NCBI GenBank assembly: GCA_011009095.1
Contig: VTPC01000887.1
Location: 35,474 to 99,473, forward strand
Direction of reading: 5' to 3'
Length of the DNA stretch: 64,000 nucleotides
Source of the DNA: Ignelater luminosus
Lineage: Eukaryota > Arthropoda > Insecta > Coleoptera > Elateridae
Part shown: piece after piece, positions 34,981-48,335 of the stretch
Numbering within the stretch: the stretch's first letter is position 1
Layout: every line of letters begins with the position of its first letter
Translations under genes and position numbers: made by a program
Notes under the pieces: generated by a model
Databases searched by the model: none
Told to the model about the DNA's origin: nothing
Seen by the model: the letters and a program-made list of their open reading frames with translations, nothing else

Positions 34981-37439
34981 CATCAATTTAAAATTCTATT
35001 TTGTAATTTCATGGAATAGAAATCTAAAATGAATAACATTCTCTCAAATATAGGCAGCAGAGTTGTACAGTATACTTTTTCTACGACTAAACAAAATAAT
35101 TTAAAAACATATCTAATCAAAAATGTTTGAGCATTTCGAGGTTAGATTCTTGAAGTTGATATATTTTTGTTTAATAATCAACCAAGTTATACCGATTTTT
35201 CGATAAAGCTTCCTAAATCGGGGATTTACATCCACAAGCATATGGATATAAAATCATATCCATTCAGTGCGTGGATATAAAAAACATCCATATTGTTGTT
35301 GCTGCTGTTTTGGCTGAGGCTTCAGGTTTCGGTTTAGTTGGTCCATTTTGCCGCCAACTAGAGTTTACCAAACTCGAGGTTTTTCAATTTTGGTAGGTAA
35401 TTTTAACGTGCAACTCATCCCAGTTACAGAGGATCTAATGCTTTACATCGCTTCCGGAGAATGGCACCCTTTTCCAGATTCTTTCTGCGCGAAAACTCTT
35501 AAGACCTTGGCCGGGAAAATATTCCATTTGTTTGAGAGAGAAGAAATTCAAAATCTAAAGTATTTGTCTAAGTGATTTGTAAGCTAGAGAAGATATCGAT
35601 TTTTAACTAAAATATTTACTTTTTTTTAGTACCTTTAATAGCAGCAACAAAACCTTGTTGAGTTAGTTTGGTTGTGAGATCAATTACGATGTTTTGGTCG
35701 ACACAAAAAGAAGCGTAAATCAAAAACTCTTAACAAATGACATGTTTTGAATGAAATCACAAAACTTTTCTTGTGTGTGTGCATAGTTAGATGCGTAACT
35801 ATCAGAGTCACCGAGGTTCCTACATCCATATTGTTTCCCGTAATTATCCGGTTTTTAATTTAGTGAAACGTGAAAAAACAGGTGATTTATATGTAGTAGT
35901 AAAAAAATAATTAAAAGCTTAAGTAAAAGTCTTTTTTAAGTTAGCTTAGAACATGTTTTACAAGAAAAATTCAAAATCAAATTTTACGTATACTTTTGTT
36001 TGCTGTCCTATTTGTGAAACCTGTCTATTTTGTACATTTACGGTTCCAGTTGTAATCCTTTAATACAGGCATGTGATCAGTATAGCAGAAATCTGAACTA
36101 ATTGACCAAAATGTGGTTTAAAATTTTGTGATACCTACATTCTTAGCTTGTTATCACACTGGGGAATCGCCGTGGCCAATTTATGATGAACCCGTTACGT
36201 ATTCAATATCCATACGCGTATGTTAAGCGTCTTAATCAGCTAAATCACTAACTTCCCTCTTACCAAAAAGTTTTGTTCAATTTAAAGAGCAGGAACAAAA
36301 ATAAACGTTCAAGATATACAGTGTAATTAGTTAGATTTAGTATAGATTGGTGCTAAAGCCCCAGTTCAATGTACAAGGTACAGATATTGCTTCCAATGCA
36401 AAACTAAATAAACGGTCCCGACAAAATCCGTTAAACCTGATCAGCTGTTCGATATAAAAGGGTGTTCAACCTAACAGGTTTCAGTGTATTATATAGGTCA
36501 CTGAGACTCCAAGTGAAAGGATACAGATTTCACAAAAGATGGGAATAAAACGGCAACCAACGATAGTATATTTGGGTTGTGGGCATCTTCCGACGGATTT
36601 TTTCAAGCAAGGACGTCCCCGGCGGCCTTTTCCCGGGATGGACTTTTTCCGCCATACATGTAAAATTGGAGTTTCAACTATGCTACAATATCATGTAGTA
36701 ACATAATATTGAGTTAGTTATAACCTTTATCCCAACCTCTAACCTAATCTTTAATATAACATCTAACCTAACCTCTAACCTAACCTCTAACCTAGCCGGG
36801 AAAGGTCTATGCCGGGGAAAGACCGCCGAAAGACATACCTGCCGGGAACAATTCTCCAGAAGCTGCCTGGTTCCCGTATTTTTAGATTCTGTAGGGTGAC
36901 AGTAGTAGATCGTCCATAAAGGTTGCGAGGATGCAGCCATTCCCGATATTTTTTAAGAAAACTTGGCTTTTACATCAGCAGTGAACCAAAATATTTTTTT
37001 AAAATATCTGTTAGTCTTCTTAGACACTGGTAGTAGCGGCTTGCTGAGCTAAAAACTAAGTCTTCTGTTAAAATGCCTGGAAAAGTGCTCTTTTATGGAT
37101 GACTGACACACCACCGTTGACACTAAGTTTGCTGCAATAACCAACTGATTTCTTTTGCACAAGCAGCGTACTAAATATTATCATTTTAGTATAATTTTCT
37201 TAAATTATTACATGGCAATTTTTATACCTAATAGGATAACTGCTCTAGTGCCGACGAATTTACAAGTTACTTAGACAATGTATATCGATAAGTACGGCAA
37301 GTAATTAGAAAACCAATGATATCATTTCTAGTATTGATCAAAACAGAAATGAAATTATCCAGGTCTGATATCTATTTACTTCTATTTTGTGTCATATCAA
37401 GGATATCTATGTAAATATGTACTTTTAATCTAATCCACT
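34981..37439. other. No gene recognised outside the fold-back repeat
   Basis: AT-rich. A 75-codon frame at 35348-35575 has no recognisable domain. A short ATGGATAT/ATATCCAT inverted pair lies near 35242-35265. Confidence 0.45.
36530..36955. repeat. Fold-back repeat with telomere-like core
   Basis: GC-rich arms at about 36615-36655 (CCCCGGCGGCCTTTTCCCGG) and 36794-36832 (its imperfect complement, CCGGGAAAGGTCTATGCCGG) can pair across a 150-bp AT-rich loop. The loop includes several CTAACCTAACCT units (36732-36795), which resemble insect TTAGG telomere repeat but with an irregular 12-bp period. Likely a fold-back transposable element; a captured telomeric tract is less likely. Confidence 0.5.
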
Positions 37440-38042
37440 AATCCACCTTCTGCGTACTTGCGAGTTTTATCTATATAGTCCTTCTATTGCTGATTTAGGA
37501 TGGTGTATTTCGTATCTGGTTAACATGGTACAAGTTTTAATCTCTGAATTTTCAAGATGCGTTGTAATCCAATGCACCACACCAAATGAATATGTAAGTA
37601 CTGGAATACCATAGACATTTATTGCAGTGAACATATTTTTACTATTTAGTTTACTCATTAAAATTCTTTTTAATCTGCTCATATACTTTCTGATTAGCTA
37701 ATCCCAAATATTTGAATGTGTCGCTCGGGTTTAGAGAATTAATGAGTGTCTCACTTAGATACAATCCTAATAGTTCTGTTTCAGTAGAATTTCCTTTATG
37801 CACAGTTAGTATTGCACATTTATATGTCTACATTCCATTACTATATTATTAGAAAATTCTTTTGTTATTTCTAGTAGACTTGATAACTGTGCTATATTTT
37901 TGGCGTACAATATTAGATCATCTATACTACACAGTACGCCCATTTTATAGGTTCCCTCCTGAATGTTTAGGAATAGGCAACACATCTTACAATTCAGAGC
38001 CGGCTTTTCTTTAAAAAGTTCAACCGTTGTAAATTGAACCAT
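37440..38042 (-). pseudogene. LINE reverse transcriptase fossil
   Basis: The minus-strand frame from 38042 reads GTYKMGVLCSIDDLILYAKN (motif C, DD retained in SIDDLILYAKN) and SLLEITKEFSN. After a shift come SDTFKYLGLANQKVYEQ and, from 37682, SRLKRILMSKLNSKNMFTAI, NVYGIPVLTYSFGVVHW and RYEIHHPKSAIEGLYR. These are the RT palm, thumb and connection of a non-LTR element of a different clade from the RTE-like copies here; I cannot place it firmly (R2- or CR1-like). Endonuclease parts are absent. Confidence 0.72.
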
Positions 38043-38638
38043 ATGTAGTTTAGTGTAAATTTAAAAAACTGCCAAAAGTGAATTGTTTGACATTTGTTTG
38101 ATTATATTTCCTGTTTAACTTTTGTACAAATCATTTTGTTGAATAGGTTTTATCGTTTATTAAATTTTTAAGGTTTTAATACAAAGTGTTTATAAATGTT
38201 TCTGCGTTTAGTGGGCTGTGAAATCATGCTTGCGACTGCATTTGTCGCCGGCATTTGAAAACAGGATATGTATTAGACTGTTTGTCACGTTACATGCATT
38301 GCATCGTTGTTATGTTGGTTGCCTAATCTTATGTTTTTAAGAATTAAGTTAAAATTAGTAATGAAGAACACATTCTTTTCGATGTCAGTAGCTAAGAATA
38401 ATGAAAATAATTACCAAATTATGGAAACATGGTGTGCAATTTATTAATAAAGTTTATTCATACGTTTATATCAACAACATCAAAAATAAAAAACATTCAG
38501 TAGCTAACAACATAAAATAATAATACGATCGCAATGGGTTAATAACATAAGGAGCAATAATTAAAAACTTACTTAAGAATTTTTTAACATTAATGTTTAT
38601 TTATTCAAAAATGAATAAATCTTCCCTTATTTTACATT

Positions 38639-39687
38639 TTACATAGATATTTGGAAATCCTCCCCATTGTGATTCAGACATGCTCTTACTCGTTGTTTCT
38701 TACTTTCAGAGATATTTTGAAATACTTGCCAATGAATGCCATGACACTGATTTGTAATTTCTTTCATCAATTCGTTTAAATTCTCCATTCTTATTTTGTA
38801 AGTTTTTGAAAACACCAAATATGGAAAGATCAAGAGACGTCGAGGTCGGGTGAGCGAGATGGCCATGGAATATTGTTGCTCTACTAATATTCCTATCTGG
38901 AAAAGATTATTGTAAATAGTCAATCGTTGCTCGTGCAGTATGAGCTGTAGCTCCATCCTGCTGGAAATTGCCTCGTTGAAGTTTAGCATCGTGCATTTAA
39001 AATTTTTCTGTATCTTTCAGCAGTGACAATGTCATAAATAAATATATGACCAATAGGCCTTCTGCGAGACACTATTATTTAAACACCCACTTTGATGGGA
39101 TGTAGAAATGTCTCAACAAAACGGTAAGGATTTTTAGCATTTCGTATCCTAAAATTCTGCAAATTTACGTACCCAGATAAATGGAACCAGGCCTCATCGT
39201 TGTTAAAAAGACAAATTTAGTAAATCGTCGTTATATTATTCTCAAACCATGTACACTATTCTCTTTGACTACCATAATCTGCTGGTGTAAGTTCTTACAC
39301 AGTCGTTATTTTGTAAGAATATAACTTCAGTTGTTTTTTAACAACTTTCTGGCAAATACTTAAAGAGATATCTGTTTGTAGTGAAATTCTACAAAGTGAG
39401 GTTTGTGGATTTTTTTTGACTTGACTCACTTCTTCGACAGCTTTAGTACTCACAACTAGTCTTTCTGAAGATTTACCCTTTTCAACAGATACTGTTCTAG
39501 CAAATCGACTAACTACATCTTCAATGTGAGAAATTAGAGCGTTATCCGGAACATTAACATCAGAAAATCGGATTTTAAATTTATCTTTGCAAGCTTGAAT
39601 AGAATATGTCCAATTTACCTCATGAACTACATCATTTCGGTAATAAAACATAACGACAAACGTGTTGTGTTGAACAGTATAGATCAT
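38639..39687 (-). pseudogene. Tc/mariner-superfamily DDE_3 transposase, copy B
   Basis: The ATG at 39687 opens a frame with an N-terminal HTH-type domain as in insect DUF4817 proteins (NWTYSIQACKDKFKIRFSDV, KGKSSERLVVSTKAVEEV), ending at a stop at 39295. Decayed frames then give ADYGSQREYSTWFENN, NDEAWFHLSGYVNLQNFRI (first catalytic Asp), FLHPIKVGV and FQQDGATAHTARATIDYLQ (second Asp retained). The C-terminal part from 38989 is shifted and poorly conserved. The region matching the exon junction of copy A (61.7 kb) is continuous here. Confidence 0.8.
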
Positions 39688-42139
39688 TGTTTACAATGCT
39701 GCTGAAAATGAATTTCATTAACATATCTTAATGTTTACAGTATGAAAGAGTATTACTATGATTACGCAGACGCACCACAAGAACAACCTTAGTCTTGAAA
39801 TAGACTTTTTCGTACAATAAGAGCAATTAGAAAGAAGAAAATATGGAACAATACAGCCAATATCAGCACGATTCACTAAAATGCTAAATGCAAAGCAATG
39901 ACATTTGCAATTGACAAATGATAGAAAACAAATACGTATTAGTTGTTGAAATTAATCAACAACAAATTTTCTCGATGTTTTTCAATATCGTTTATATCAG
40001 GATGTGACGTTATATTTTGACTGTGGGATTTTTGTTCTAGTGTTCTGTAGAAATTTTTCTGATTTATCATAAACTATTTATTTTCAGGTTTTCTTAAATT
40101 TGTTTTTTTAATATCTTTTCATTCTTGTGGTTTTAGATGCTACCTTCGGTTTATACATGTCAATTAAGGAAGTTATCTCTACTGTATTGGGTGATATATA
40201 GGGTTGATTTAGATTTATTTTCCAGATTGTCATTTTTCCAAAATGTCACAGTTTCATTGAAAATTGCTTTGTTTTTTAGTATTTCAAGAACAAGATGAGT
40301 TATTAAGTTGAGATTTTTTACTGTAAAGACTCGTACGTTGCTACTACCTTTAGGTTTTCTTAGTTATAAATAGTTTGTGCTCCTGAAATTTGTACCTAAC
40401 CTTCTGTATTCTCTAATAGTATTGAAAGCTTTTAAATAATTTTAGACATCTGAAAGGTTCCTGTAGTTTTATCTCAAATCTGTTTGTCTTTTTAATATTA
40501 AATACTAAAGCAAAATATTAAATACTTCAGACTCGTGCAGAATTAAAATTGAAGTCATTATTTAACAAAACTAAAAGTCAAAAAGTCCGATATGCAAAAG
40601 TTATAAGTAACTATCTGATTCTTAAGAAAGCATTTCCTTCGCTTAGAAGAGGGTATAATATAATCGTGATGCTTCCTAAATTTAAATATGATTTAACCAG
40701 TAAATAAGAATGTTATTTCATAGTTCTCAAGCATAAAATCTTATTATCTGACTATACATTCTTTAAGCAGATTTTCTGGCATTGTTGAGTGTTAAAATTT
40801 TTATTCTTTGAATTAAGAAATTTAAAAGTTCACATTCTAAATTGCAGATGTTTTGTACATAATATACTAATGTAATGTGTTTAAATAGAATATGGTATCT
40901 GTCTCTTTTGTTTATACAACACCTAAATTTTATGTATAATCTGCTTAAAATCAAACGCACTGCTTTTCCCAAACAGGGGAAAAAGAATTATAACTTGCTG
41001 ATTGTAAATAGAATGACAGATCGAGTTCGAGTAGAAAACACTAAACCACAGTTTTCAAGATGTTTCTGTTTCTCAATAATGTGTAGCGTATTCTTAATCA
41101 TACAATATTTTTCTAATAAGTTAAAAAAAAATACTTTTTAATAGTGTGTCAGAAGTATCTCTTTTAACCAAAACACAGAGCTACTTTTATTTTAAACATA
41201 TTTCGTTTTTGAAATGGAACGGATTAAATTAAAAAATAAATAGGACAATATTTTTGTTTCACTCAATATCCTTCCAATTTGCCACCTTAATAATGAGGAA
41301 ATGTTATTTATACTATAAAATATTAGTGTCATACTGTCTAAAGTGATTTTCTAACTGAGCGCAACTAATTTTGTTTGGCACCTTGGCTACTATACTCAGT
41401 ACCTACCGCTATATCAAAACAATCTGTATGAGTAAAGATAAAAAGAATTTTTTCAACAGTATTTAGGTCGTTTGACTATTGAACTCTAAAGAAAAAGAAA
41501 ACACGACTAAATACCTCGTTGAAATCAGCAAAAGGCAGCTTATAATAATTTCTCGTGATACGTAGAGTTACAAAGGTCCAAAATAGGTATCGTTACGTTA
41601 ATTATAATATCCGTTATACATATTCTTTTAGATTTCACTGCAATTTAAAAATAATTAAAAATACACATTTCAAAAATATATTAACATACTTATTATCAAA
41701 AATAACTTTTACCCATTTGAAAAATGCAAATTGCTGAAAGATATTTTTGCTTTTCCTTATTATTATTGAAGCAGTTTGTGTCTTTATGTTAAATTGCTTT
41801 ATTTTCAAAGCTGTGTTAGAAAGGATTGTATTTACCTTCTTGCAGAAAAACGATAATTAATCGTATTTGTATTAACTATCCTGTTAAAGTCGTATTAGAG
41901 AAACAAAGTGTTTTAATAACATTTTTATGTTTTGAATTTTCTAGTACAGTGAGCTTGATTCCAAGACACTGTGATTGCTTTATTGATTATTATTGATTTA
42001 TTATTTTAGTTGCATTCTAATCTGAGGTAACGGATAAATAAAGCAACTGTATTCTACATGCAAAGAAGAGAACGCCAGTTCTATAGAATGAACTTGTGAT
42101 GACCCTTAGACAATGTTGGATAAGATAATTTTCAATTTA
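39688..42139. other. No gene recognised
   Basis: AT-rich sequence with no domains, tRNA or clear repeats. Confidence 0.5.
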
Positions 42140-42800
42140 TCTAAATGTAGATAATACTTACTTAATCGGTTCTCTTGTACCGCTTGCACGGTGTCGAGGT
42201 TGGTAATTGTCTCGATCATCTTCTTCCTTTCCATGTTTGGCTTCTTTTATATATTGATGCTATTCTTAATTCTTCTCTTATTGCTTCGTTACGAATTCTA
42301 TCTCGTATCATAGTTACTTTGGCTGCTTTAAGAAATTTCATTTCCCAAGTTTGTACTCTTTGTCCTAGTTTACTTGTCAACATTCAACTTTCACAGCCAT
42401 AAGTACCTAAGTGTTACTGTAAATATACTAATAAATATCTTCCTTTTTGTCTTTCTAGATATTTGTCTCTTCATGATTGTTGGACCTTTTAGAACCTCTA
42501 ATATCTTATTACTTGCTTTTATTCTTGCTTCCAGTTCTACGCGTCATCACCATTCTCATGAATTATTACTCCTAAGTGTTTAAACGAAGCTACTCGCTGT
42601 ATATTACTTTATTATAGATATTATTAGCATTACAAGGATCCTTCGTTTTTCTACGTTTCATCCGAGACGTCGCCGCCTCCCAGAGTTAGATTAATGTTAT
42701 TTGCTTTTCTTGAATCCAGACTTACCTCTTTTCCATGCTTCTGGTTTATGAATTCAAGATGTCTTATATTATGAAGATCTATCTGATTGTTCATTTGTTT
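42140..42800 (-). pseudogene. LINE RT 3' region fossil
   Basis: Reading down the minus strand, pieces in changing frames give NNINLTLGGGDVSDE, KYLQ-type and HLGTYGCES (the TYGCESW box), MLTSKLGQRVQTWEMKFLKA, AKVTMIRDRIRNEAIREELR and IASIYKRSQTWKG. This is the thumb-to-C-terminal part of an RTE-like LINE. Endonuclease and catalytic palm are missing and stops are frequent. The higher-coordinate edge adjoins the GC-rich island that flanks the assembly gap. Confidence 0.68.
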
Positions 42801-42840
42801 AGTCAAGGTAATCTCTGCGTGACGAACATATTGTGAGGAG

Positions 42841-44010
42841 GAGGATCAATGAATAAATGCCACCGTAGGTGGCTGCCATTTAGAAAACTTAATTTCTCTA
42901 TGGCTGGTGAATTGGAAAAATGGTGGATAACTCCTGTCGTGCACGCCAACATGTCGGGTACCAAGCAGTCCACACGCCCGCAGTCCACGGTGATGATGGT
43001 CTGGTGGCGAAGGTGGTGCAGGCCGGAAGCAGGTTCTCCATAATCCCCGCAGGTGATGGTGTCGATGACCCAGGTTGGATGGTGTACCCAAGGACGGCCA
43101 GCGAGCCGTCACACAGAGACGACGAGGAGTTCGACGCGACGGTTCTTTTCAGAACGGTGTTGGAATTGTGTAATGAGAAGTGTGAGAGTGTGTATATGTT
43201 AGTGTAGTGGTGTGTGGTGTCTAGGTGAATATAGTGTGCCGTGGAAGTGCAAAACTGTTCCGGNNNNNNNNNNNNNNNNNNNNNNNNNNNNNNNNNNNNN
43301 NNNNNNNNNNNNNNNNNNNNNNNNNNNNNNNNNNNNNNNNNNNNNNNNNNNNNNNNNNNNNNNNNNNNNNNNNNNNNNNNNNNNNNNNNNNNNNNNNNNN
43401 NNNNNNNNNNNNNNNNNNNNNNNNNNNNNNNNNNNNNNNNNNNNNNNNNNNNNNNNNNNNNNNNNNNNNNNNNNNNNNNNNNNNNNNNNNNNNNNNNNNN
43501 NNNNNNNNNNNNNNNNNNNNNNNNNNNNNNNNNNNNNNNNNNNNNNNNNNNNNNNNNNNNNNNNNNNNNNNNNNNNNNNNNNNNNNNNNNNNNNNNNNNN
43601 NNNNNNNNNNNNNNNNNNNNNNNNNNNNNNNNNNNNNNNNNNNNNNNNNNNNNNNNNNNNNNNNNNNNNNNNNNNNNNNNNNNNNNNNNNNNNNNNNNNN
43701 NNNNNNNNNNNNNNNNNNNNNNNNNNNNNNNNNNNNNNNNNNNNNNNNNNNNNNNNNNNNNNNNNNNNNNNNNNNNNNNNNNNNNNNNNNNNNNNNNNNN
43801 NNNNNNNNNNNNNNNNNNNNNNNNNNCTGGAGGGTGGGTTGGCGGTAGCTCCCCAACTACCGCGTTTGTGGTTGAGCCCGTACTCTTCGTCACCGATGCG
43901 TCACCGCTCGCGCTGCAGACCGGGTCGACTGCCTCGCTTCGCACTCGAAGCCGGAATACATATTGTGAAAACTTTCTTGGTGCTTATAAGATTAAAGGAC
44001 CCGTTGTCGT
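42841..44010. other. GC-rich island around assembly gap
   Basis: 42841-43263 and 43827-44010 are markedly GC-richer than the window and flank a run of 563 N (43264-43826). Both strands have long open frames on each side, but none shows a domain that I recognise; openness here follows from base composition. Likely part of a transposable element or an assembly-difficult repeat. Confidence 0.6.
43264..43826. other. Assembly gap (563 N)
   Basis: Unknown bases. Open frames that appear to cross it are artefacts of reading N as any residue. Confidence 0.99.
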
Positions 44011-47000
44011 GTAGTAGTAGTAATAGAATTTATAAACCTTTCTTACTGATCCTTTCTGTATGCACACTACTTTTACCCCATGCAGAGATAACTTTGGCTG
44101 CTTTGACACTTGTACTTGAATCAGTAGCTTCTAGTTCGTTATTAAAGGTTTAATGACTACCACCAGCTAGAAAATCTACAAAAATAATGCCTTGTCCCAT
44201 CCTGGTGGGTAACCTCTTAAAACCATCTTGATAGGATTCTTGTCTCACCCTAGCAGATAATTACTTGAAATCTTGTTTATAGATCTTGACTTAATGGGTT
44301 AATGACCATTGCCAAGTTGATGTGGCGGCCAAAAAGCCCATACAACGTGTACCTTGTTCCACCTCAGTTACGCCGTGTTCTAGAAGCATTTAATGATTGA
44401 AGGAAGGGTTCACTAAAAGGTTCTTCCTTCTGTCATCGTTTTCGACACAATTCTTCAAAATGGTATTCAGTTTTCGATTGTACCTTGATTTAGAAGAGAT
44501 TTATCGACTTCATGGTCTAGATTCACTAGTTTTACAGTCTCTCATTTTTTTGTACAGTTTACCTACCAGTGCTTACAATTATCAGAATTTCAGTCCGGTT
44601 TCTAACATCAGTAAAAAAAGTAAAAATAAATTTCTAATCAATCTTTACCAGTAGGTTAAATACGGATGCGGCTATTGTGCTACACATTGTAATGGCTGAT
44701 CGCAGAAAAAGTCAAAGATTCTATCAACATACATCTATGTTTTAGAGGTCTCGGGATATACCATAACATGAGAAAAAATAAGAAAAACAGAATCGACATT
44801 GAAAGAAAGAAATCATGGTATTCTCCACATAGGTAAGCAAGTGGACGAAATGATGGAAAATACCAATGCAATTTGTATTCGTTGATCAGGCAGAACCCTG
44901 GGAAGTCGACGTATTCTCAATCATTACAAAAACAGGCAGATAGATGTTTACGAAAAACATTAAAATGTTTGAGAATCAAAACATTTCAGAATCGCATTGC
45001 ATGTTAAAATTAACAAGAGCCTGAAAGCCCGACAGATTTCAAATAAAGGCATGAATGATCAAAGAATGCAGAAGAGAATGTTTCAAACAATTTAACTAAA
45101 TAACCAAACGAATATTCGTACCATAAAGAACAAGAAGAAATGAACAATCAAAGAGATGAAAGGGCTCCACAAAACCTCTTAAAGAGCACAATTGGTGAGA
45201 CAATAACATGTTTAAATATTTCATATTTTCACAAATATAATTTTAATGCACAAGAAATTATAATGGACATCTACTAGAATAAGCAAGACAAAAAGTGATT
45301 TATTCTTGTATTTGACTGAAATTTCTTTCCAATTCTTGAGGTGACTCCTACTCTTGCACAAAGTCTTCAGCAAATTTAAGAAAGTTAGGAACATTATTTT
45401 TGTTGTTTAAGAGAACACCCCGGGAAAGAAAAAACCTTTCTGATTTTTGCTGGTTTGAGAAGTGTTGTTTCTAAATCTTAAACATGAACAAGAAAAAAAA
45501 AAAGGAAAGTTATTATGTTTCATTTCCCTGAGCTTGGAGACTTCTCTTTAACCAATAGGTAGGTAAGATTGGGATAAGAGGCAATTAAATTTCGTGGATA
45601 TTACTATTTTGGGGTTGAGAAGAGTTAAAACCTTAAAGAAAGGCCAGCATGAGAGTGATGGTCAAGAATCTATATCTTTGCAGCACAGCTGTTACATTTT
45701 TGAATTACAAACAGCCTTTAGATTCTAAAAAGTGTTACCTTTAGAAAATGAGAATTGTACTACTATCTAAAATCAAACTCGAACTTTCAGTACAGCCCAT
45801 TTCTCGTGGCAGGCGAAACCATTAAGGTCTAGAGTTCCTACATAATATTTTAAGGTCTACTTATATGAAATAGCAGGTCATTATAAAGTGAGAATTTTCA
45901 AAAAATCTAAACAGCCTTGATGTTTATATTTATTTACTTTTTCTGAAAGTCTAGTTTCTCGACTTTGATCGATGGAGAAGAAAAACAGTTTATACGATTG
46001 GGTTGTAGTAGTAGAATTCTGCTCAGTATGGAGAGATTTATAAAATATCATGGAATAAAGAAAGTCATTTCTTATAAAATGGTTGACGGGGTCCTTTATA
46101 CTCAAGGTGGTTGGTCATTTCGTGTATGACATTACGAAACCATTCCGGGTAATCAGTTTCACGTCTTTTCTGCTAACAACACAGATAAAGATAAAAAACA
46201 TATTAAGGAGGATGCATTTATGTTGCATTATCTCTGCATTGATACGCCTATTAGATGAGAGTTCTTGGTATACTGCAGAAGGAGCTTTACCAAACAGAAC
46301 TGAATTTAGAGGGTTTGTTTGATAATAAACGTTTGACTATTAGATTGATAAGATTCGTGCTTACCACCAGAAATGTCTCCGTGAGTCAACAGTTTATTAT
46401 CACATTAATTATAATAAAGTTGATTTGATTGATTTTACATCACAAAACTAAATGGATTTAACAAATCTTCTCTGGTTTCTTTAACGAGTCAAACCATTGA
46501 AGTAACTAAAAGTAAATAAATAAATAAAAAAAATAAATAAAGACATTTTTAGAGATATCATATAATCTTATTGAAGAGAAAAAAAGGACCTTTGATAAGT
46601 CATGAATTTAAGTCAGGTTTACGTGTTGATACTACACAGTGATTATTACCAGGCTGAAGAAGCTCCACGAGGAGCTTAAAACGGCCTCCCGCCTTCGGCG
46701 GGAATTTAACGATTGACTTGACTTGACTTGACTTGATTATTACCAAACTCTGCTTATGTCTCAGTGAGGGCGGGTGCCCGATAAAGCTCTTATAATAGGA
46801 TATCTTAATTCAGTTAATTTATCAACAAGATTTTTTTGTGTCTGTATGGTATCAGAAACATGTGATCCTAAGATAACTATTTCATATCTCTAATGATACA
46901 GCTTGCTCAAAAACACTATCATCAAGTTTATTGACATCAAGCAGTCAGTTGTTAAACAGTAGTAATTAGTTACTTAAAATTTATAAATTAGAATCGTAAG

Positions 47001-47416
47001 TAATTGTAGTTGTTATTTAGGTTAAGGTTTTCCGAATTTTGAATTATTAATTTAATTAATTTCACTCATAAAGAATATCTCGATTATACCAGATTTTAAA
47101 ACGGTTTTATGTTGTTTGCATTGCGATATTAAGAGCGGATTACAAATCTAGAGCAACAACAACCAGTAATTTTTATTATTACCATTATTCGCCTTCCATA
47201 TAATTTTGCAATGCAATGGTACACAGTCAGTAATAAACTTCTGTCAACTAATTAAGATTAATACATAAAATATAATGAAATTGTTATTATAAACTTTTAA
47301 TTACAACCTACAGTACATTTTTTAATTATAGAATTCAAAGTAGGCCATGACTTACAATTTCTATAACAGTTTATATGATATAGATGCTGTTCTCACTAAA
47401 AAAAGTTACCAGTTAC
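44011..47416. other. No gene recognised apart from repeat tail
   Basis: AT-rich; only the hairpin and (TTGAC)n tail at 46.65-46.74 kb stands out. An A/T simple run (AAATAAATAAA) is at about 46510-46540. Confidence 0.5.
46652..46738 (+). repeat. Retroposon tail: two hairpins and (TTGAC)n
   Basis: A hairpin AAGCTCC/GGAGCTT (46660-46677) is followed by CCCGCC/GGCGGG (46687-46702) and then about four TTGAC repeats. Stem-loops followed by a short-unit tail are the typical 3' end of RTE-like LINEs and their dependent SINEs. The 5' part was not recognised. Confidence 0.5.
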
Positions 47417-47774
47417 ACACCGTTCACGGTGTTTATGGGTCGTAATAGGCCATGCTTTCATTTTGTTAGGTTGGAAGTATTTTCTTTTTTTTTTGAAAAT
47501 TGCTGTACCTGCGGCTGTATTTGGCGCAGTTGCACGATCAAAAATTTTGCATAAATGTTTAGTAGCGATTAGTTCTGTTTTGTTAAAAAGAAATCAAGTT
47601 TTTCTTACATTTGCAGAGTTACGAAACAAAGACAACATATCATAACCTTAAAGTGTATTAAGCGTTAATAAGATTCTACAAGCCGAATTAATAGATAAAC
47701 AGCCCGGTTTACAATACTCAAACTGTCATTCTACCACAGCCATATACGACCCACAAACATCGTGAACGCTGTAT
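47417..47774 (+). repeat. Dispersed TIR repeat, copy 2
   Basis: Second copy of the repeat at 17427-17804, with scattered substitutions and small deletions (for example a stretch after ACAAAGACAACA is lost). Termini CCGTTCACGGTGTTTATGGG and ACATCGTGAACGCTGTAT are inverted copies. The shared plus-strand frame reads ARSKILHKCLVAIS. Confidence 0.78.
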
Positions 47775-47831
47775 ATCACGTTGCATATTCTTTGTACACT
47801 GTAAAAATGCAGGAACGGATTTAGACATGGT

Positions 47832-48335
47832 CTTTATGGTTGCAGTGAACCGGCTCAGTCATTCATCGGTTCAGAATGGCTTTCGTCATTCAGCGAACGA
47901 AAGAACGAAATCCCAGAAATAAAGCAGTAGATCGTTTTTATCCGACGGTCTATTACAGCTCTTTAGGCTTTATTTGCAGACTGCTCGATTTTAATTGTTT
48001 TTACCTTACTATTTCTTATTGGAAGAAGAGTGGATTCATGATTTACTCTTTTAAATAAAAAACGCCATTAAAAACATTATTTAGTGTAATGAGTGCAGTT
48101 TAACTATAAACAGAATTTGTATAAAAACAACAAAAAGTTATAATAAAGCGATGTGAATTTCGAAATCATTTTAGAAGTTTTCTTAAAACCAAAAACCTTT
48201 ATGCAAACTTGGCGAGAGCTAAAAGAGCGGTGAGCCGATGTGTGTTAGTTTTCGGAACCGGTTCGTTTCGTTCACAGCTCGGAGCCGATTCACTGAACCG
48301 ATTCGGTCACGAACGACACATCTCTAATGTCAATG
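47832..48335. mobile_element. hAT-like non-autonomous element
   Basis: CAGTGAACCGGCTC near 47843 on the plus strand is matched, inverted, by GAGCCGATTCACTG near 48281-48294. Both ends are rich in CGAACGAA and GGTTCG motifs typical of hAT-derived MITEs, and the right end contains CACATCTCTA, complement of a CAGAGATG-like hAT start. Boundaries and target duplication are not certain. Confidence 0.45.

Noticed and set aside
35348-35575. 75-codon open frame
   Set aside because: No domain, splice or repeat context; may be chance.
43212-44153. Long open frames spanning the gap on both strands
   Set aside because: They pass through 563 N; the sequenced ends show no domain.
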